The notes under the pieces: model-generated
Databases searched by the model: none
Told to the model about the DNA's origin: nothing
The model's input: the letters and a program-made list of their open reading frames with translations, nothing else
Origin: Pseudonocardia sp. HH130630-07
GTDB taxonomy: Bacteria > Actinomycetota > Actinomycetes > Mycobacteriales > Pseudonocardiaceae
Direction: 5' to 3'
Assembly: GCF_001698125.1 (NCBI RefSeq)
Contig: NZ_CP013854.1
Span: 1,488,001 to 1,552,000 of the forward strand
Length of the DNA stretch: 64,000 nt
Position numbers and translations under genes: made by a program
Part shown: one piece after another, positions 44,318 through 52,679 of the stretch
Layout of the letters: each line of letters opens with the position of its first letter
Position numbering within the stretch: position 1 is the first letter of the stretch

Positions 44318-45764
44318 GGGTGGCACCCCCGATGTCGATCATGACGTTCTTGGTGGTCAGGTAGTCCTGCAGCGCGACCGTGCCGCGTTCGCGGCCGTGC
44401 CCGCTGTGCCCGAACCCGCCGAACGGCGCCTGCACCGCGACGGCGCGGTAGGTGTTGACCCAGACCGTCCCGGCCCGCAGTTCGCGGGTCATCCGCAGCG
44501 CGCGGTCGATGCTGCGCGTCCACACCCCGGCGGCGAGGCCGTAGCGGGTGCCGTTGGCGATCCGGACGGCGTGCTGCTCGTCGTCGAAGGGCATGACCGC
44601 CAGTACCGGTCCGAAGACCTCCTCCTGGGCCAGCCGCATGTCCGGGGTGACGTCGGCGAAGATCGTCGGCCGGACGAACAGCCCGGGCTGCAGATCCTCG
44701 GCCGGACCACCGCCGGCGATCAGCCGGGCGCCGTCCTTCCCGGCCGCCTCGATGTGGCCGAGCACCCGGTCGTACTGCTGACGGTTCGCGCAGGTCCCCA
44801 TCTCGGTCTCGACGACGGTCGGATCGCCCAGCCGGATCGTCCGTGACCGCTCCGCCAGCGCGGTGCAGACCTCGTCGTAGACGGATCTCTCGACCAGCAG
44901 CCGTGATCCGGCGACGCAGGTCTGGCCGGTGGCCGCGAAGATGCCGGCGAACGCTCCGGACAGCGCCGCCTCGATGTCGGCGTCGGCGAAGACGATGTTC
45001 GGGCTCTTGCCCCCGAGCTCCAGGGTCACCGGGACCAGGTTCGCCCCGGCGACCGCGGCGATCGCCGCGCCGACGCCCGGGCTGCCGGTGAAGGAGATCT
45101 TCGCGATGTCGTCGCGGTCGGTCAGCGCACGTCCGACGTCCGCCTCGCCGGTCACCACGTTCACCACGCCCGGCGGGAACCCGGCCCGTTCCACGAGGTG
45201 CATGAACTCCAGGGTCGTCACCGACGCGTGCTCGCTCGGCTTGACGACCACGGTGTTCCCCGCGGCGAGCGCCGGGGCGAGCTTGTTGGGCAACAGGCCC
45301 ATCGGCGAGTTCCAGGCCGTGATCAGGACACAGACGCCGAGCGGCTCGGCGTGGGTCAGGTCGACCAGCGACGGGTCGTCGAGGGGGATCGTCGCCCCCT
45401 GCAGGTTCTCCGAGAGGTTGGCGAAGTAGCGGTACTGGCGGGCGGCGAAGCGCATCTGCGCCCGGGTCTCACGGACGACCTTGCCGTTGTCGGTGCTCTC
45501 CAGGTCGCCCATCCGGTCGCCGTCGGCCTCCAGCAGGTCGGCCAGGGCCCGGATCATGTCGGCCCGCCGGACCGGCGGCATCGCACGCCAGGCCGGGAAC
45601 GCCGAGCGCGCGGCGGCCACCGCGGCGTCGACCTGGGCGGGGGTCGCCCGGGGGACCGACGCGTGCGGCCGACCGGTGTAGGGGTTGACCGCGTCGAATC
45701 GGTCCTGCGGGGCGGACGGAACCCTCCGCCCGTCGATGAACAGTTCGTGCTGGGGCACGCTCAC
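44292..45764 (-). CDS. NAD(P)-dependent aldehyde dehydrogenase
   Basis: A 490-residue enzyme from the GTG at 45764 (VSVPQHELFIDGRRVPS), which has a perfect GGAGG five bases upstream. It shows ITAWNSPMGLLPNKLAPALAAGNTVVVKPSEHAS (cofactor site), KISFTGSPGVG, the general-base Glu in VTLELGGKSPNIVF, and the nucleophile Cys in FAATGQTCVAGSRLLVE, and ends with WVNTYRAVAVQAPFGGFGHSG. It oxidises an aldehyde to an acid. The reading frame is open upstream through the metallo-beta-lactamase gene without a stop, so the two may also be made as a fusion. Confidence 0.92.
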   Translation of the reverse strand: MSVPQHELFIDGRRVPSAPQDRFDAVNPYTGRPHASVPRATPAQVDAAVAAARSAFPAWRAMPPVRRADMIRALADLLEADGDRMGDLESTDNGKVVRETRAQMRFAARQYRYFANLSENLQGATIPLDDPSLVDLTHAEPLGVCVLITAWNSPMGLLPNKLAPALAAGNTVVVKPSEHASVTTLEFMHLVERAGFPPGVVNVVTGEADVGRALTDRDDIAKISFTGSPGVGAAIAAVAGANLVPVTLELGGKSPNIVFADADIEAALSGAFAGIFAATGQTCVAGSRLLVERSVYDEVCTALAERSRTIRLGDPTVVETEMGTCANRQQYDRVLGHIEAAGKDGARLIAGGGPAEDLQPGLFVRPTIFADVTPDMRLAQEEVFGPVLAVMPFDDEQHAVRIANGTRYGLAAGVWTRSIDRALRMTRELRAGTVWVNTYRAVAVQAPFGGFGHSGHGRERGTVALQDYLTTKNVMIDIGGATRDPFALRT

Positions 45765-46553
45765 GGGAGCCTCCGGTCCTGTGTGCTGGTGTGCTGGCCG
45801 GTGGGTGTCACCAGACGTCCGGTCGAAGACGTTCGGGTCGTGCGACGGCACGACGACGTCGGCCAGGGACTCCATGCGCATGAGGCTCGCCCAGTAGTCG
45901 CGCATGTCGACGTAGACCATCCCGGGGCGGTGGCGCAGGTGCTCGTCGCCGTCCCAGTTCGCCTGCAGGTCGACGTTGTCGCCGGCGAGCAGGTAGCTGC
46001 GCAGCTCGGTGCACACCTTCACGCCCTGCGAGCCGGGCGTGTGCCCGGGCAGGTGGAAGGTGCTCAGCCCCGGCGCCAGCTCGGTGTCGCCGTCGAGCAC
46101 GTTGATCCGGTCGCGGACCAGCGTCCACGGCGCCGGCTGCGACAGGCCGTGGTCGAACGAGACCTGGTGCGGCGGCAGCGGGTTCTCCGCGTACTCGATC
46201 TCGGCGGCCTGAACGTGGATCTGGGCCCTGGTGAACAGCGGGACGTTGGCCGCGTGGTCCCAGTGCAGGTGGGTCAGCACGACGTCGGTGATGTCCTCCG
46301 GCTCGATGTCGTACTCGGCCAGAGCCGCCCGCACCCGGCCCGCACCGGTGTTGACGACACGCTGGTCGTGGTCGGCCAGCGCGCGGTCCTCGTCGTAAAT
46401 CCCGGCGTCGACGAGGACGGCCCAGTCACCGTCGACGGCGAGGAAGCCCGTGGCGATCGCCCGGATCTTCTGCCCGAAACCCTTGTTGTAGAGGAAGCGG
46501 GAGAGTTCGAAGTCGGGCCACTCCCCGAAGTTCAGGGGATGGAGCTTCCACAT
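45765..46553 (-). CDS. Metallo-beta-lactamase-fold hydrolase (lactonase-like), open into the dehydrogenase
   Basis: The ATG at 46553 (MWKLHPLNFGEWPDFELSRF) has GGAGG seven bases upstream. The zinc motif is VVLTHLHWDHAANVPLF (HxHxDH), with later zinc ligands in FHLPGHTPGSQG, LLAGDNVD and VVPSHDPNVFD. This resembles the AHL-lactonase/AttM-type group, which open lactone rings. The domain is complete at SHDPNVFD, but the expected stop is missing: a stretch rich in His/Thr/Pro (about 20 residues) leads straight into the aldehyde dehydrogenase, giving one open frame of 753 codons. In the neighbouring frame a TGA lies at 45808, so a small indel may have removed the stop. It heads the leftward operon. 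Confidence 0.85.
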
Positions 46554-46630
46554 GTCGTCCTCCAGACGTCCGTGCGGCCGGCCGCGGCGTCGCGGCCCGT
46601 TGCGGCGAACCCTCTCCCGCACTCACGTCA

Positions 46631-46643
46631 ACTGTCAACAGTT
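46631..46643. promoter_or_regulatory. Probable GntR operator before the hydrolase operon
   Basis: ACTGTCAACAGTT, with arms AACTG/CAGTT when read with the preceding base, about 78 bp upstream of the hydrolase ATG. It shares CTGT-NN-ACAGTT with the site at 47096-47107. The nearby GntR/FCD gene is the likely binder. Confidence 0.6.
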
Positions 46644-47080
46644 CACGGAGACACCGGCGGCACGACGAGCCGGCACTGCGCGTGCGAGGCACGACGCCGC
46701 AACCGCCACCGGCCGGCGTCACGCACCAGCTCGTCGTGGTACTCGGTCTGCAGCATCGCCACCGGCGGGCCGCTCTCGCGGGCCCCCATCAGCAGCACGT
46801 AGGTCCGCCCCGAGATCCCCCACGACGTGGGCTCGAACCGGCTCTGGTTGATCCAGTGCTGGGTGGTTATCCCCTGCTCACGCCACTCCTCGAAGTGGGC
46901 GACGGCGAACTCCCGCAGCGCGTCGCGCCCGCTGCGGGTCCCGAAGGTCGACGACCAGTACGTCCCGTCCGCGGTGTAGCAGTCCGCCCAGGTCTCGCCG
47001 TCCCCGCCGTCGATCGCGTGCGCGTACCGGGCGTAGAGCGCCTGGATCCCGACGGCGTCGGCGACATCGATATCGGTCAC
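46643..47080 (-). CDS. SnoaL-like (NTF2-fold) protein
   Basis: A 145-residue protein from the GTG at 47080, with AGGAG seven bases upstream. The sequence IQALYARYAHAIDGGDGETWADCYTADGTYWSSTFG is typical of the SnoaL_4/ring-hydroxylating-dioxygenase beta-like group, followed by FEPTSWGISGRTYVLLM and LQTEYHDELVRDAGRWRLRRRASHAQCR. Such proteins are dehydratases/isomerases or small subunits in aromatic breakdown. It is first in the leftward group, facing the CMD gene across a short promoter region with a putative operator. Confidence 0.82.
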   Translation of the reverse strand: MTDIDVADAVGIQALYARYAHAIDGGDGETWADCYTADGTYWSSTFGTRSGRDALREFAVAHFEEWREQGITTQHWINQSRFEPTSWGISGRTYVLLMGARESGPPVAMLQTEYHDELVRDAGRWRLRRRASHAQCRLVVPPVSP

Positions 47081-47095
47081 GATCACTCCTGTCCT

Positions 47096-47107
47096 CTGTT
47101 TACAGTT
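47096..47107. promoter_or_regulatory. Probable GntR operator in the divergent promoter region
   Basis: CTGTTTACAGTT, containing the palindrome CTGT-TT-ACAG, lies in the 66-bp gap between the SnoaL gene (leftward) and the CMD gene (rightward). It matches the site at 46631-46643 at ten of twelve positions. Confidence 0.6.
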
Positions 47108-47146
47108 GGCGGTACGGTAGGCCATCTCGACAGGACGGGGAAGACA

Positions 47147-47908
47147 GTGACCACACAGCAGGACGAGCCCGCCGCAGCCGGGGACACCGAGGCCGAGAAG
47201 GCGCGGGTCCGGGCGAAGTTCGAGACCGCCCGCGGATTCTGGGACCCGCTCTGGGACCCGGTGCTCGACGCCGACCCGAACCTGCTCGATGCCTACATCG
47301 ACCTGTCGTCGGTGCCGTGGCAGGACGGGACGCTGAGCCCGAAGGAGCGCGAGCTCGTCTACGTGGCGATGAACGCCTCGACGACGCACCTCTACGAGAT
47401 CGGCGTCCGGGTCCACCTGCGCAACGCCATCGGGTACGGGGCGACGCCGGCGGAGGCGATGGCGGTGCTGGCCGTCGTGTCCGAGGTCGGCGGGCACACG
47501 GTGATGTCGGTGCTGCCGTTGCTGGCCGATGAGCTGGCGGCCCGTCCCGGCGCCGGTGCACCGGCCACGGCACCCGGCCCGTGGCCGGCGGCGGCCGAGG
47601 CACTGGCCCCGCGGTACCTCGCGGCGGCGCGCCGGTACTCCGAGGTGACCCGGGAGCGGGGCGTGCTGCGCGAGCCGTTCCGGCTGCTCGTGGCCGTCGC
47701 GGCGGCGTCGTCGGCGACCCATCTGCACCTTCCCGCGGTGCAACACCACATCCGGGCCGCACTGGACGGCGGCGTAGAGTGGCACGAGATCGTCGAGGTG
47801 CTCGAAGTCGTCGCGATGGTCGGTGTGCACACACTCACGGAGTACGCGCGGGTGGTCGCGGAGGAGTTCGCGGACCGGGCGGAGGGCACGGGCCCGGGTG
47901 GGCGGTGA
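47147..47908 (+). CDS. Carboxymuconolactone-decarboxylase-like (AhpD-fold) protein
   Basis: A 253-residue protein from the GTG at 47147 that holds two CMD/AhpD-like repeats: GTLSPKERELVYVAMNASTTHLYEIGVRVHLRNAIGYGATPAEAMAVL (residues about 65-112) and a second weaker one EPFRLLVAVAAASSATHLHLPAVQHHIRAALDGGVEWHEIVEVLEVV (about 185-230). The usual CxxC of peroxidase-type members is absent (STTH instead), so a decarboxylase or non-redox role is likely. It is transcribed rightward with the GntR gene, away from the other catabolic genes, sharing the operator. Confidence 0.85.
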   Translation: MTTQQDEPAAAGDTEAEKARVRAKFETARGFWDPLWDPVLDADPNLLDAYIDLSSVPWQDGTLSPKERELVYVAMNASTTHLYEIGVRVHLRNAIGYGATPAEAMAVLAVVSEVGGHTVMSVLPLLADELAARPGAGAPATAPGPWPAAAEALAPRYLAAARRYSEVTRERGVLREPFRLLVAVAAASSATHLHLPAVQHHIRAALDGGVEWHEIVEVLEVVAMVGVHTLTEYARVVAEEFADRAEGTGPGGR

Positions 47909-47975
47909 CCCCCGGGCGGACGCCCCGTCACCGGTGCCGCGCACGAGGAGAACGGACGGCGGGACTGGTGGCGAC

Positions 47976-48638
47976 GTGCAGTCGTTGATCCGGCGCGACG
48001 ACAGTGGTTACCGGGCGCAGACCGAGGAGATCCTGCGGCGCTGGATCGTCGAGGGCCGGTTCGCGCCCGGTGAACGACTCAACGAGGTCGACCTGGCCCG
48101 CGAGCTGGGCATCAGTCGCGGGCCGCTGCGCGAGGCGCTGCAGCGGCTGGCCGCGTCGGGGCTGGTCACGCTGGTCAGCCACCGCGGGGCCTACGTACGC
48201 ACGTTCTCGCGGCGGGAGATCGCCGACCTGTTCGAGCTGCGGATCGCACTGGAGGAGATGGCCGCCGGGCTCGCCGCCGAGCGGATCACCGACCAGGAGG
48301 CGGCCGACCTGCTGTCCACGATGGCCGGCATCTCCGGGCAGATGTCGCCGTCGGAGCCGGGCCCGTACCCGCACGCGGTCGACCTGCACTCGCGGATCGC
48401 GGTGCTGTCGCGGAACGCCGTGCTGGTCACCCACCTGTCCGAGGTGCACGCGCACCTCGCGCTGGCCCGGGTCACCTCCGGGAACCGGCCGGAGCGGGCC
48501 CGCGACGCGGTGGCCGAGCACGAGGCGATCGTGCGCGCCATCGCCGGGCGGGACCGGATCGGCGCCCGCGAACGGATGGGCGACCACCTCCGGCACGCCA
48601 TGGCCAGCTCGCTGAGCAGCCTGTCCCTGGAGGACTGA
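47976..48638 (+). CDS. GntR-family regulator with FCD domain
   Basis: A 220-residue regulator: the N-terminal winged helix RRWIVEGRFAPGERLNEVDLARELGISRGPLREALQRLAASGLVTLVSHRGAYVRTFS, then the all-helical FCD ligand domain (EIADLFELRIALEEMAAGLA ... AVDLHSRIAVLSRNAVLV ... AVAEHEAIVRAIAGRD), with conserved Asp/His residues for a metal and an acid ligand. The FadR/VanR-type family commonly senses carboxylic acids. It starts with a GTG at 47976 and most likely controls the neighbouring catabolic genes through the CTGT-NN-ACAGTT sites. Confidence 0.9.
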   Translation: MQSLIRRDDSGYRAQTEEILRRWIVEGRFAPGERLNEVDLARELGISRGPLREALQRLAASGLVTLVSHRGAYVRTFSRREIADLFELRIALEEMAAGLAAERITDQEAADLLSTMAGISGQMSPSEPGPYPHAVDLHSRIAVLSRNAVLVTHLSEVHAHLALARVTSGNRPERARDAVAEHEAIVRAIAGRDRIGARERMGDHLRHAMASSLSSLSLED

Positions 48639-48730
48639 GCGCCTCCCGCAGGCGGTACCCGCGGTACCGGATATCGTCGCGGGGACAGGACCGCTCGACG
48701 ACGGGCGCGGCCGGGCCGCCGCGCGGAGAG

Positions 48731-49843
48731 GTGGCGGACGTGAGCGTCGTGCTCTTCACCGGGTTCCCGGGGTTCCTCGGCTCCGCCCTGCTGCCGCGCA
48801 CGCTGCGCCGCGCACCGGCGGCGCGGGCCGTGGCCCTCGTGCAGGAGAAGTTCGCCGAGCAGGCGCGGCGCACCCTGGCCGCGATCGAACGGGCGGACCC
48901 GGGGATCGCCGGCCGGACCGACCTCGTCACCGGCGACATCACCGTCCCCGGGCTCGGACTATCCGATGCGGACCGCTCCCGGCTGCTCGCCGGCCCGCTG
49001 GAGATCTTCCACCTGGCCGCGGTCTACGACCTCTCGGTGCCGGCCGAGCTCGGCTGGCGGGTGAACGTCGACGGAACCCGGAACGTGGTGGACCTGGCCC
49101 GCGCCGCGATGGACGGGTCCGGGCTGACCCGGCTGCAGTACGTCTCCACCTGCTACGTGTCCGGGCGCTACGACGGCATCTTCTCCGAGACCGACCTGGA
49201 GCTCGGGCAGCCGTTCGCCAACCACTACGACCACACCAAGCACGAGGCGGAGCGGGTGGTCGCGAAGGCCCGCGACGCCGGCCTGCCGGTGAGCGTCTAC
49301 CGGCCCTCGATCGTCGTCGGGGACTCGGTGACCGGTGCGACCCAGAAGTACGACGGCCCGTACTACCTGCTGCAGCTGCTGGCCCGTCAGGGGCGGACGG
49401 CGTTCGTCCCGCTCCCCCGCCGCGCCTCCCGGACCCGGTTCAACCTGGTCCCGTCGGACTACGTCGTCGACGCGATCGCCGCACTGGCCGGGCACGACGC
49501 AGCGGTGAACCGGACGTTCGCACTGGCCCAGCCGGACCCGCCGACGGTGACCCGGATGTGCGAGGTGTTCGCCGACCGGCTCGGCGCCCGGCTCCGCACG
49601 ATCCCGATGGCGACCGGGCCCGCCGCGTTCGCGATCGACCGCGTGCCCGGCGTCGGCCGTTTCCTGAAGGTCCCGTCGAGCACCCTGGAGTACCTGACGC
49701 ACCCGTCGCGCTACGACACCGCCGCGACGACGAGAATGCTGTCGGAGCTCGGCGTGCACTGCCCGGCCTTCGACGACCACGTCGATGCGATGGTCGCCTA
49801 TTTCCGGGCGAACCCGCAGGTCGGAAGCACCGCGATGATCTGA
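48731..49843 (+). CDS. SDR-type NAD(P)-binding reductase (thioester-reductase/epimerase-like)
   Basis: A 370-residue extended short-chain dehydrogenase: VVLFTGFPGFLGSALLPRTL is the dinucleotide-binding start (TGFPGFLG), followed by TDLVTGDITVPGLGLS, IFHLAAVYDLSVPAELGWRVNVDGTRNVVDLA, the catalytic YVSTCYVSGR with NHYDHTKHEAERVV (YxxxK as YDHTK) and PVSVYRPSIVVGDSVTG. The middle and C-terminal parts resemble the NAD_binding_4/fatty acyl-CoA reductase group, which act on thioesters or long-chain substrates. Start is GTG 48731 or GTG 48740; the second is better spaced from GGAGAG. It follows the GntR gene by 92 bp and may be independent of the cluster. Confidence 0.85.
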   Translation: MADVSVVLFTGFPGFLGSALLPRTLRRAPAARAVALVQEKFAEQARRTLAAIERADPGIAGRTDLVTGDITVPGLGLSDADRSRLLAGPLEIFHLAAVYDLSVPAELGWRVNVDGTRNVVDLARAAMDGSGLTRLQYVSTCYVSGRYDGIFSETDLELGQPFANHYDHTKHEAERVVAKARDAGLPVSVYRPSIVVGDSVTGATQKYDGPYYLLQLLARQGRTAFVPLPRRASRTRFNLVPSDYVVDAIAALAGHDAAVNRTFALAQPDPPTVTRMCEVFADRLGARLRTIPMATGPAAFAIDRVPGVGRFLKVPSSTLEYLTHPSRYDTAATTRMLSELGVHCPAFDDHVDAMVAYFRANPQVGSTAMI

Positions 49844-49884
49844 ATGTCATCGTTGTCATTCGTCGCCGATTGGCGTGTCCATGT

Positions 49885-49900
49885 AGTGATACAGATCACA
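49885..49900. promoter_or_regulatory. CRP/FNR-family-like operator
   Basis: AGTGATACAGATCACA fits the cAMP receptor protein motif TGTGA-N6-TCACA with one mismatch, in the 141-bp gap before the secreted inhibitor gene (85 bp before its ATG). The gap is AT-richer than its surroundings. A CRP-like activator of the gene below is plausible. Confidence 0.55.
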
Positions 49901-49984
49901 ACAGACAACTCATGGCGGTTCCGCGCGTCTTCCCCCATGACCGGCTCGACGACGTGCCGGTCGAATTCCAGGATCGGGGGAACC

Positions 49985-50368
49985 ATGGAATCGAAGATCG
50001 CACGACTCGGGATCGCGCTCGCGGCGGCCGTCACGGCCGTCGTCGCGACGGGGTCCGCGGCGCTCGCCGCACCCGCCGGCGCGACACCGCTCGTCGGGCC
50101 GCCCTGCGAGGTCGGGCGGCTGTGCGTGTGGGACGGGCCCGGCTACACCGGGGCCCGGCACGACTACTACGTCTGCGGCTACTACGACGTGCGCAGCTCC
50201 GGCCTGACGCGTGTCGGGTCGTTCGTGAACAACCAGACCGGTGACCAGGTCGCGACGTTCTCCGGGCCCGACGCGCACGGCTCCGTCGTCCCGCAGTACA
50301 CGTCCACCGCGGTGGACGCCCGCCCGGACACCACCGACCGCACCACCTGGGTCGTCCAGCCCTGCTGA
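49985..50368 (+). CDS. Secreted peptidase inhibitor of family I36 type
   Basis: A 127-residue exported protein with a signal peptide (MESKIARLGIALAAAVTAVV ... GSAALAAPAGA, cut after about residue 32). The mature part is small and Cys-containing: PCEVGRLCVWDGPGYTGARHDYYVCGYYDV and GLTRVGSFVNNQTGDQVATFSG, the beta/gamma-crystallin-like fold of metalloproteinase inhibitor SMPI (I36). The ATG at 49985 follows GGGGGAACC. Such proteins are released to inhibit proteases outside the cell; the target is unknown. Confidence 0.85.
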   Translation: MESKIARLGIALAAAVTAVVATGSAALAAPAGATPLVGPPCEVGRLCVWDGPGYTGARHDYYVCGYYDVRSSGLTRVGSFVNNQTGDQVATFSGPDAHGSVVPQYTSTAVDARPDTTDRTTWVVQPC

Positions 50369-50453
50369 CGGCCCGACGGCACGGCGGCGCCCGGCCTCGG
50401 GTGGTGGGCGCCGCCGTGCCCCGTGGTCGGGGCGCCGGGTACGCTCGCCGGGC

Positions 50454-50526
50454 GCCCTCGTAGCTCAGGGGATAGAGCACCGCTCTCCTAAAGCGGGTGC
50501 CGCAGGTTCGAATCCTGCCGGGGGCA
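50454..50526 (+). tRNA. tRNA-Arg, anticodon CCT
   Basis: A 73-nt cloverleaf: acceptor GCCCTCG/CGGGGGC with one U-G, D arm GCTC/GAGC, anticodon arm CCGCT-CTCCTAA-AGCGG giving anticodon CCT (reads AGG), and T arm GCAGG-TTCGAAT-CCTGC. The IS1380-like element begins nine bases downstream, and a possible integrase relic lies beyond it; tRNA-Arg genes are frequent integration sites. Confidence 0.96.
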
Positions 50527-50535
50527 CGCAGGTCA

Positions 50536-52277
50536 GACCCGAATCCGCGAGTAGGCTATGAGCTGATCTTGGTCGGCCAAAGTTGATGTTGCTTGGGTCG
50601 GGAGTGGGGTGGTGGGCAAGCGGGCGGCCCGAGTGTCGCCTCGGGTGGCGGGTTCCTGTGCTGGTCGGGGCCGGTGCGGCCGGGTCAGGACGGAGCGGGC
50701 AGGGCGCGGACGCGGGCGAGGACCTCGGCGAGTAGGTGCTCGCCGGGTGGTAGGCGCAGGGTGAGGCCGCGGGCGTGGCGCACGAGGCGGGCGGGGATGG
50801 TGATCAGCCGCCGGCGCAGGGTGGCGATCATGGCCTGGCCGCCGCGGACGCCGTGCCCGACCAGGCGCCCGTCGCGGGTGCGGGCGGTGAGGTGGTGCAG
50901 CCACCCGCTGGTGGTGGCGGCCAGGAGTGCGCCCCACATCCAGGCTCGGTTCACCGCGAGGTGTCCGGAGGGGAGGTGGCGCAGCGCGGCGCCGTGCTTG
51001 GTGTCGCGGAACAGGTTCTCCACCTTCGTGCGGTGGCGGTACCAGTACTCGGCCTGCGCGGCTGCGGCAGGTGTGGAGACGTCGAGGTTGGTCACGATGA
51101 ACGAGTAGGCGAACACCCCGTCGACCTTGGCCACCGTAGCGAGGTCGTCGAGCGGGAGCGCCCGCTGGGCGGGGTGCAGGGTGCGTCGGCGCCGCGCTCG
51201 CGGGTCACCGGAGACCTGGCCGTGGTCCAGGTCGAGCCGGACCCGACGGATCAGCAGCTGGGTCGCTGCGGGCCACCAGTTCGGGCAATAGTCGGCCACC
51301 GCGACCTGCGCGCCGGTCATGTCGATCGCGTCGGTCCACCCGTCGGCCGCGACGCCGTCGAGGATGCGCCACAGCGGCGCGATGCGTCGGGCGCCGATGG
51401 CGAACTCCACGCCGACGAACAGGGCTGCGCGGGCGAGCTGCCCGGCGAAGTAGCCCGCGTCCGCACGCACGCGGACTCGCCCCGCCCGCGCCTGCGCGGG
51501 GAGCGCGGCCAGCGCCCGGTGGAACAGCTCGGCGCTGGTGGCGCGGGGGTCATCCCGGCCCGAACCGAGGTCAGCGGCCAGCACCACCGCGGTGTCGGCC
51601 CAGGTCGCGACGTGCGGGCGGGCGACCCGCTGGCCTTGGTGGTTGAACGCCACGCCCTGCTTGAGCCGGCCGTAAACCTCGACATCGGTGGTGTCCAGAT
51701 CGATCGTCACGTCCGCCGTCAGCTGCTCGGCCCGGTCCGGGTCGACCTGGGCGAGCAGGTCCAGCGCGGTGGTGTGCACGTCACCGAGCCCGGTCTCCAC
51801 CGCCGCCCACTGCCCCTCGATGAACTTGCGCGCGAGCCCGGCGGCGGTCGTGGACGCCAACCCCGGCACCGGCGTGAGTGCCTGCCCGGCGGTGTCGGCG
51901 CGGTGCCGGTCCAGCCCGACCAGGAAGTCCTCCCCGCACAGCTGCGCCGCCGACATGCCGACCAGCATCTGCCCGGCGCTGCACCCGCGGTCGCGGTCCT
52001 TGATGGGCCCGACCGCGGCGTCGAGCTTGTCGATGATCCCGAGCCGGTCGATCAGCTCGGTCACCGCGGCCAGCCCGGAGAACCTGGTCAGCGCCGCGTC
52101 CGGCGCGCCGAGACGCACCCGCGCACACCGCGGGCGTCGCTTGCGTACTGTTCGCACCTGATAGGTGTCCTCTCAACCCGCAATGTCGTGTCGTCGCAAA
52201 CACGATCATCGCAGGTCAGCGGGCACCTATCGCCATCTCCCCAGTCCGGCCACCAGCGCAACTCGCGGATTCGGGTC
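50536..52277. mobile_element. IS1380-family insertion sequence
   Basis: A 1,742-bp element bounded by perfect 17-bp inverted repeats, GACCCGAATCCGCGAGT at 50536-50552 and its complement at 52261-52277. It holds one intact transposase gene on the minus strand. I could not find an obvious target duplication: the bases just outside (GTCA left, AGAG right) differ, so recombination or deletion next to it may have happened. Confidence 0.9.
50685..52157 (-). CDS. IS1380-family transposase
   Basis: An intact 490-residue DDE transposase. DLDTTDVEVYGRLKQGVAFNHQGQRVARPH carries the first catalytic Asp (D-T-T-D-V-E-V-Y-G), RVRVRADAGYFAGQLARAAL the second, and YRHRTKVENLFRDTKHGAALRHLPS the Glu (KVENLFRD), the layout of the IS1380/IS4-like group. 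An N-terminal Arg-rich start RTVRKRRPRCARVRLG suits DNA binding. The gene is complete, so the element may be active. Confidence 0.92.
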   Translation of the reverse strand: MRTVRKRRPRCARVRLGAPDAALTRFSGLAAVTELIDRLGIIDKLDAAVGPIKDRDRGCSAGQMLVGMSAAQLCGEDFLVGLDRHRADTAGQALTPVPGLASTTAAGLARKFIEGQWAAVETGLGDVHTTALDLLAQVDPDRAEQLTADVTIDLDTTDVEVYGRLKQGVAFNHQGQRVARPHVATWADTAVVLAADLGSGRDDPRATSAELFHRALAALPAQARAGRVRVRADAGYFAGQLARAALFVGVEFAIGARRIAPLWRILDGVAADGWTDAIDMTGAQVAVADYCPNWWPAATQLLIRRVRLDLDHGQVSGDPRARRRRTLHPAQRALPLDDLATVAKVDGVFAYSFIVTNLDVSTPAAAAQAEYWYRHRTKVENLFRDTKHGAALRHLPSGHLAVNRAWMWGALLAATTSGWLHHLTARTRDGRLVGHGVRGGQAMIATLRRRLITIPARLVRHARGLTLRLPPGEHLLAEVLARVRALPAPS

Positions 52278-52679
52278 AGAGGATTGGTCCACCCAGGTGG
52301 ACCTCTCCGCATGGGTCGATATGTGGTGCGAACGTCCTGGCCTCACCCCATGGCCCGCGCCAGCAGCTTCCGCCTGGTGAACAAGCTGAACGAGTAACAG
52401 AGCCCGTGCACCCGCACCTCTGTGAACCAGCTCATGGACCGCTACCTCGAGCTACTCGACATCGAGCAGACCACAAAGCCCGGCATGCAGACACGACAAC
52501 CTCGCCGAGATCGACAGCGGGGCCCGGGAAATCCAGTCCGATCCGACTCCGAACCCACTCGATAGCGCGTCCACCCGACGGCCATCTCGACGACTTGCTG
52601 TCGATCGGTTCCTGTTCTAGCGACTGGAGCCATGTACCGCGCAGGTGCTAGTGGTTGAACCCAAACCTCCCGCTACGCA
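52278..52679 (+). other. Gene-poor, lower-GC stretch with a possible integrase relic
   Basis: Four hundred bases without a convincing intact gene. At about 52421-52498 on the plus strand one frame reads SVNQLMDRYLELLDIEQTT, which resembles the core-binding start of actinobacterial tyrosine recombinases, before it degenerates and reaches a stop at about 52565. Composition is clearly poorer in GC than the rest. With tRNA-Arg and an IS next to it, this may be the scar of an integrated element. Resemblance is short, so confidence is low. Confidence 0.35.
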
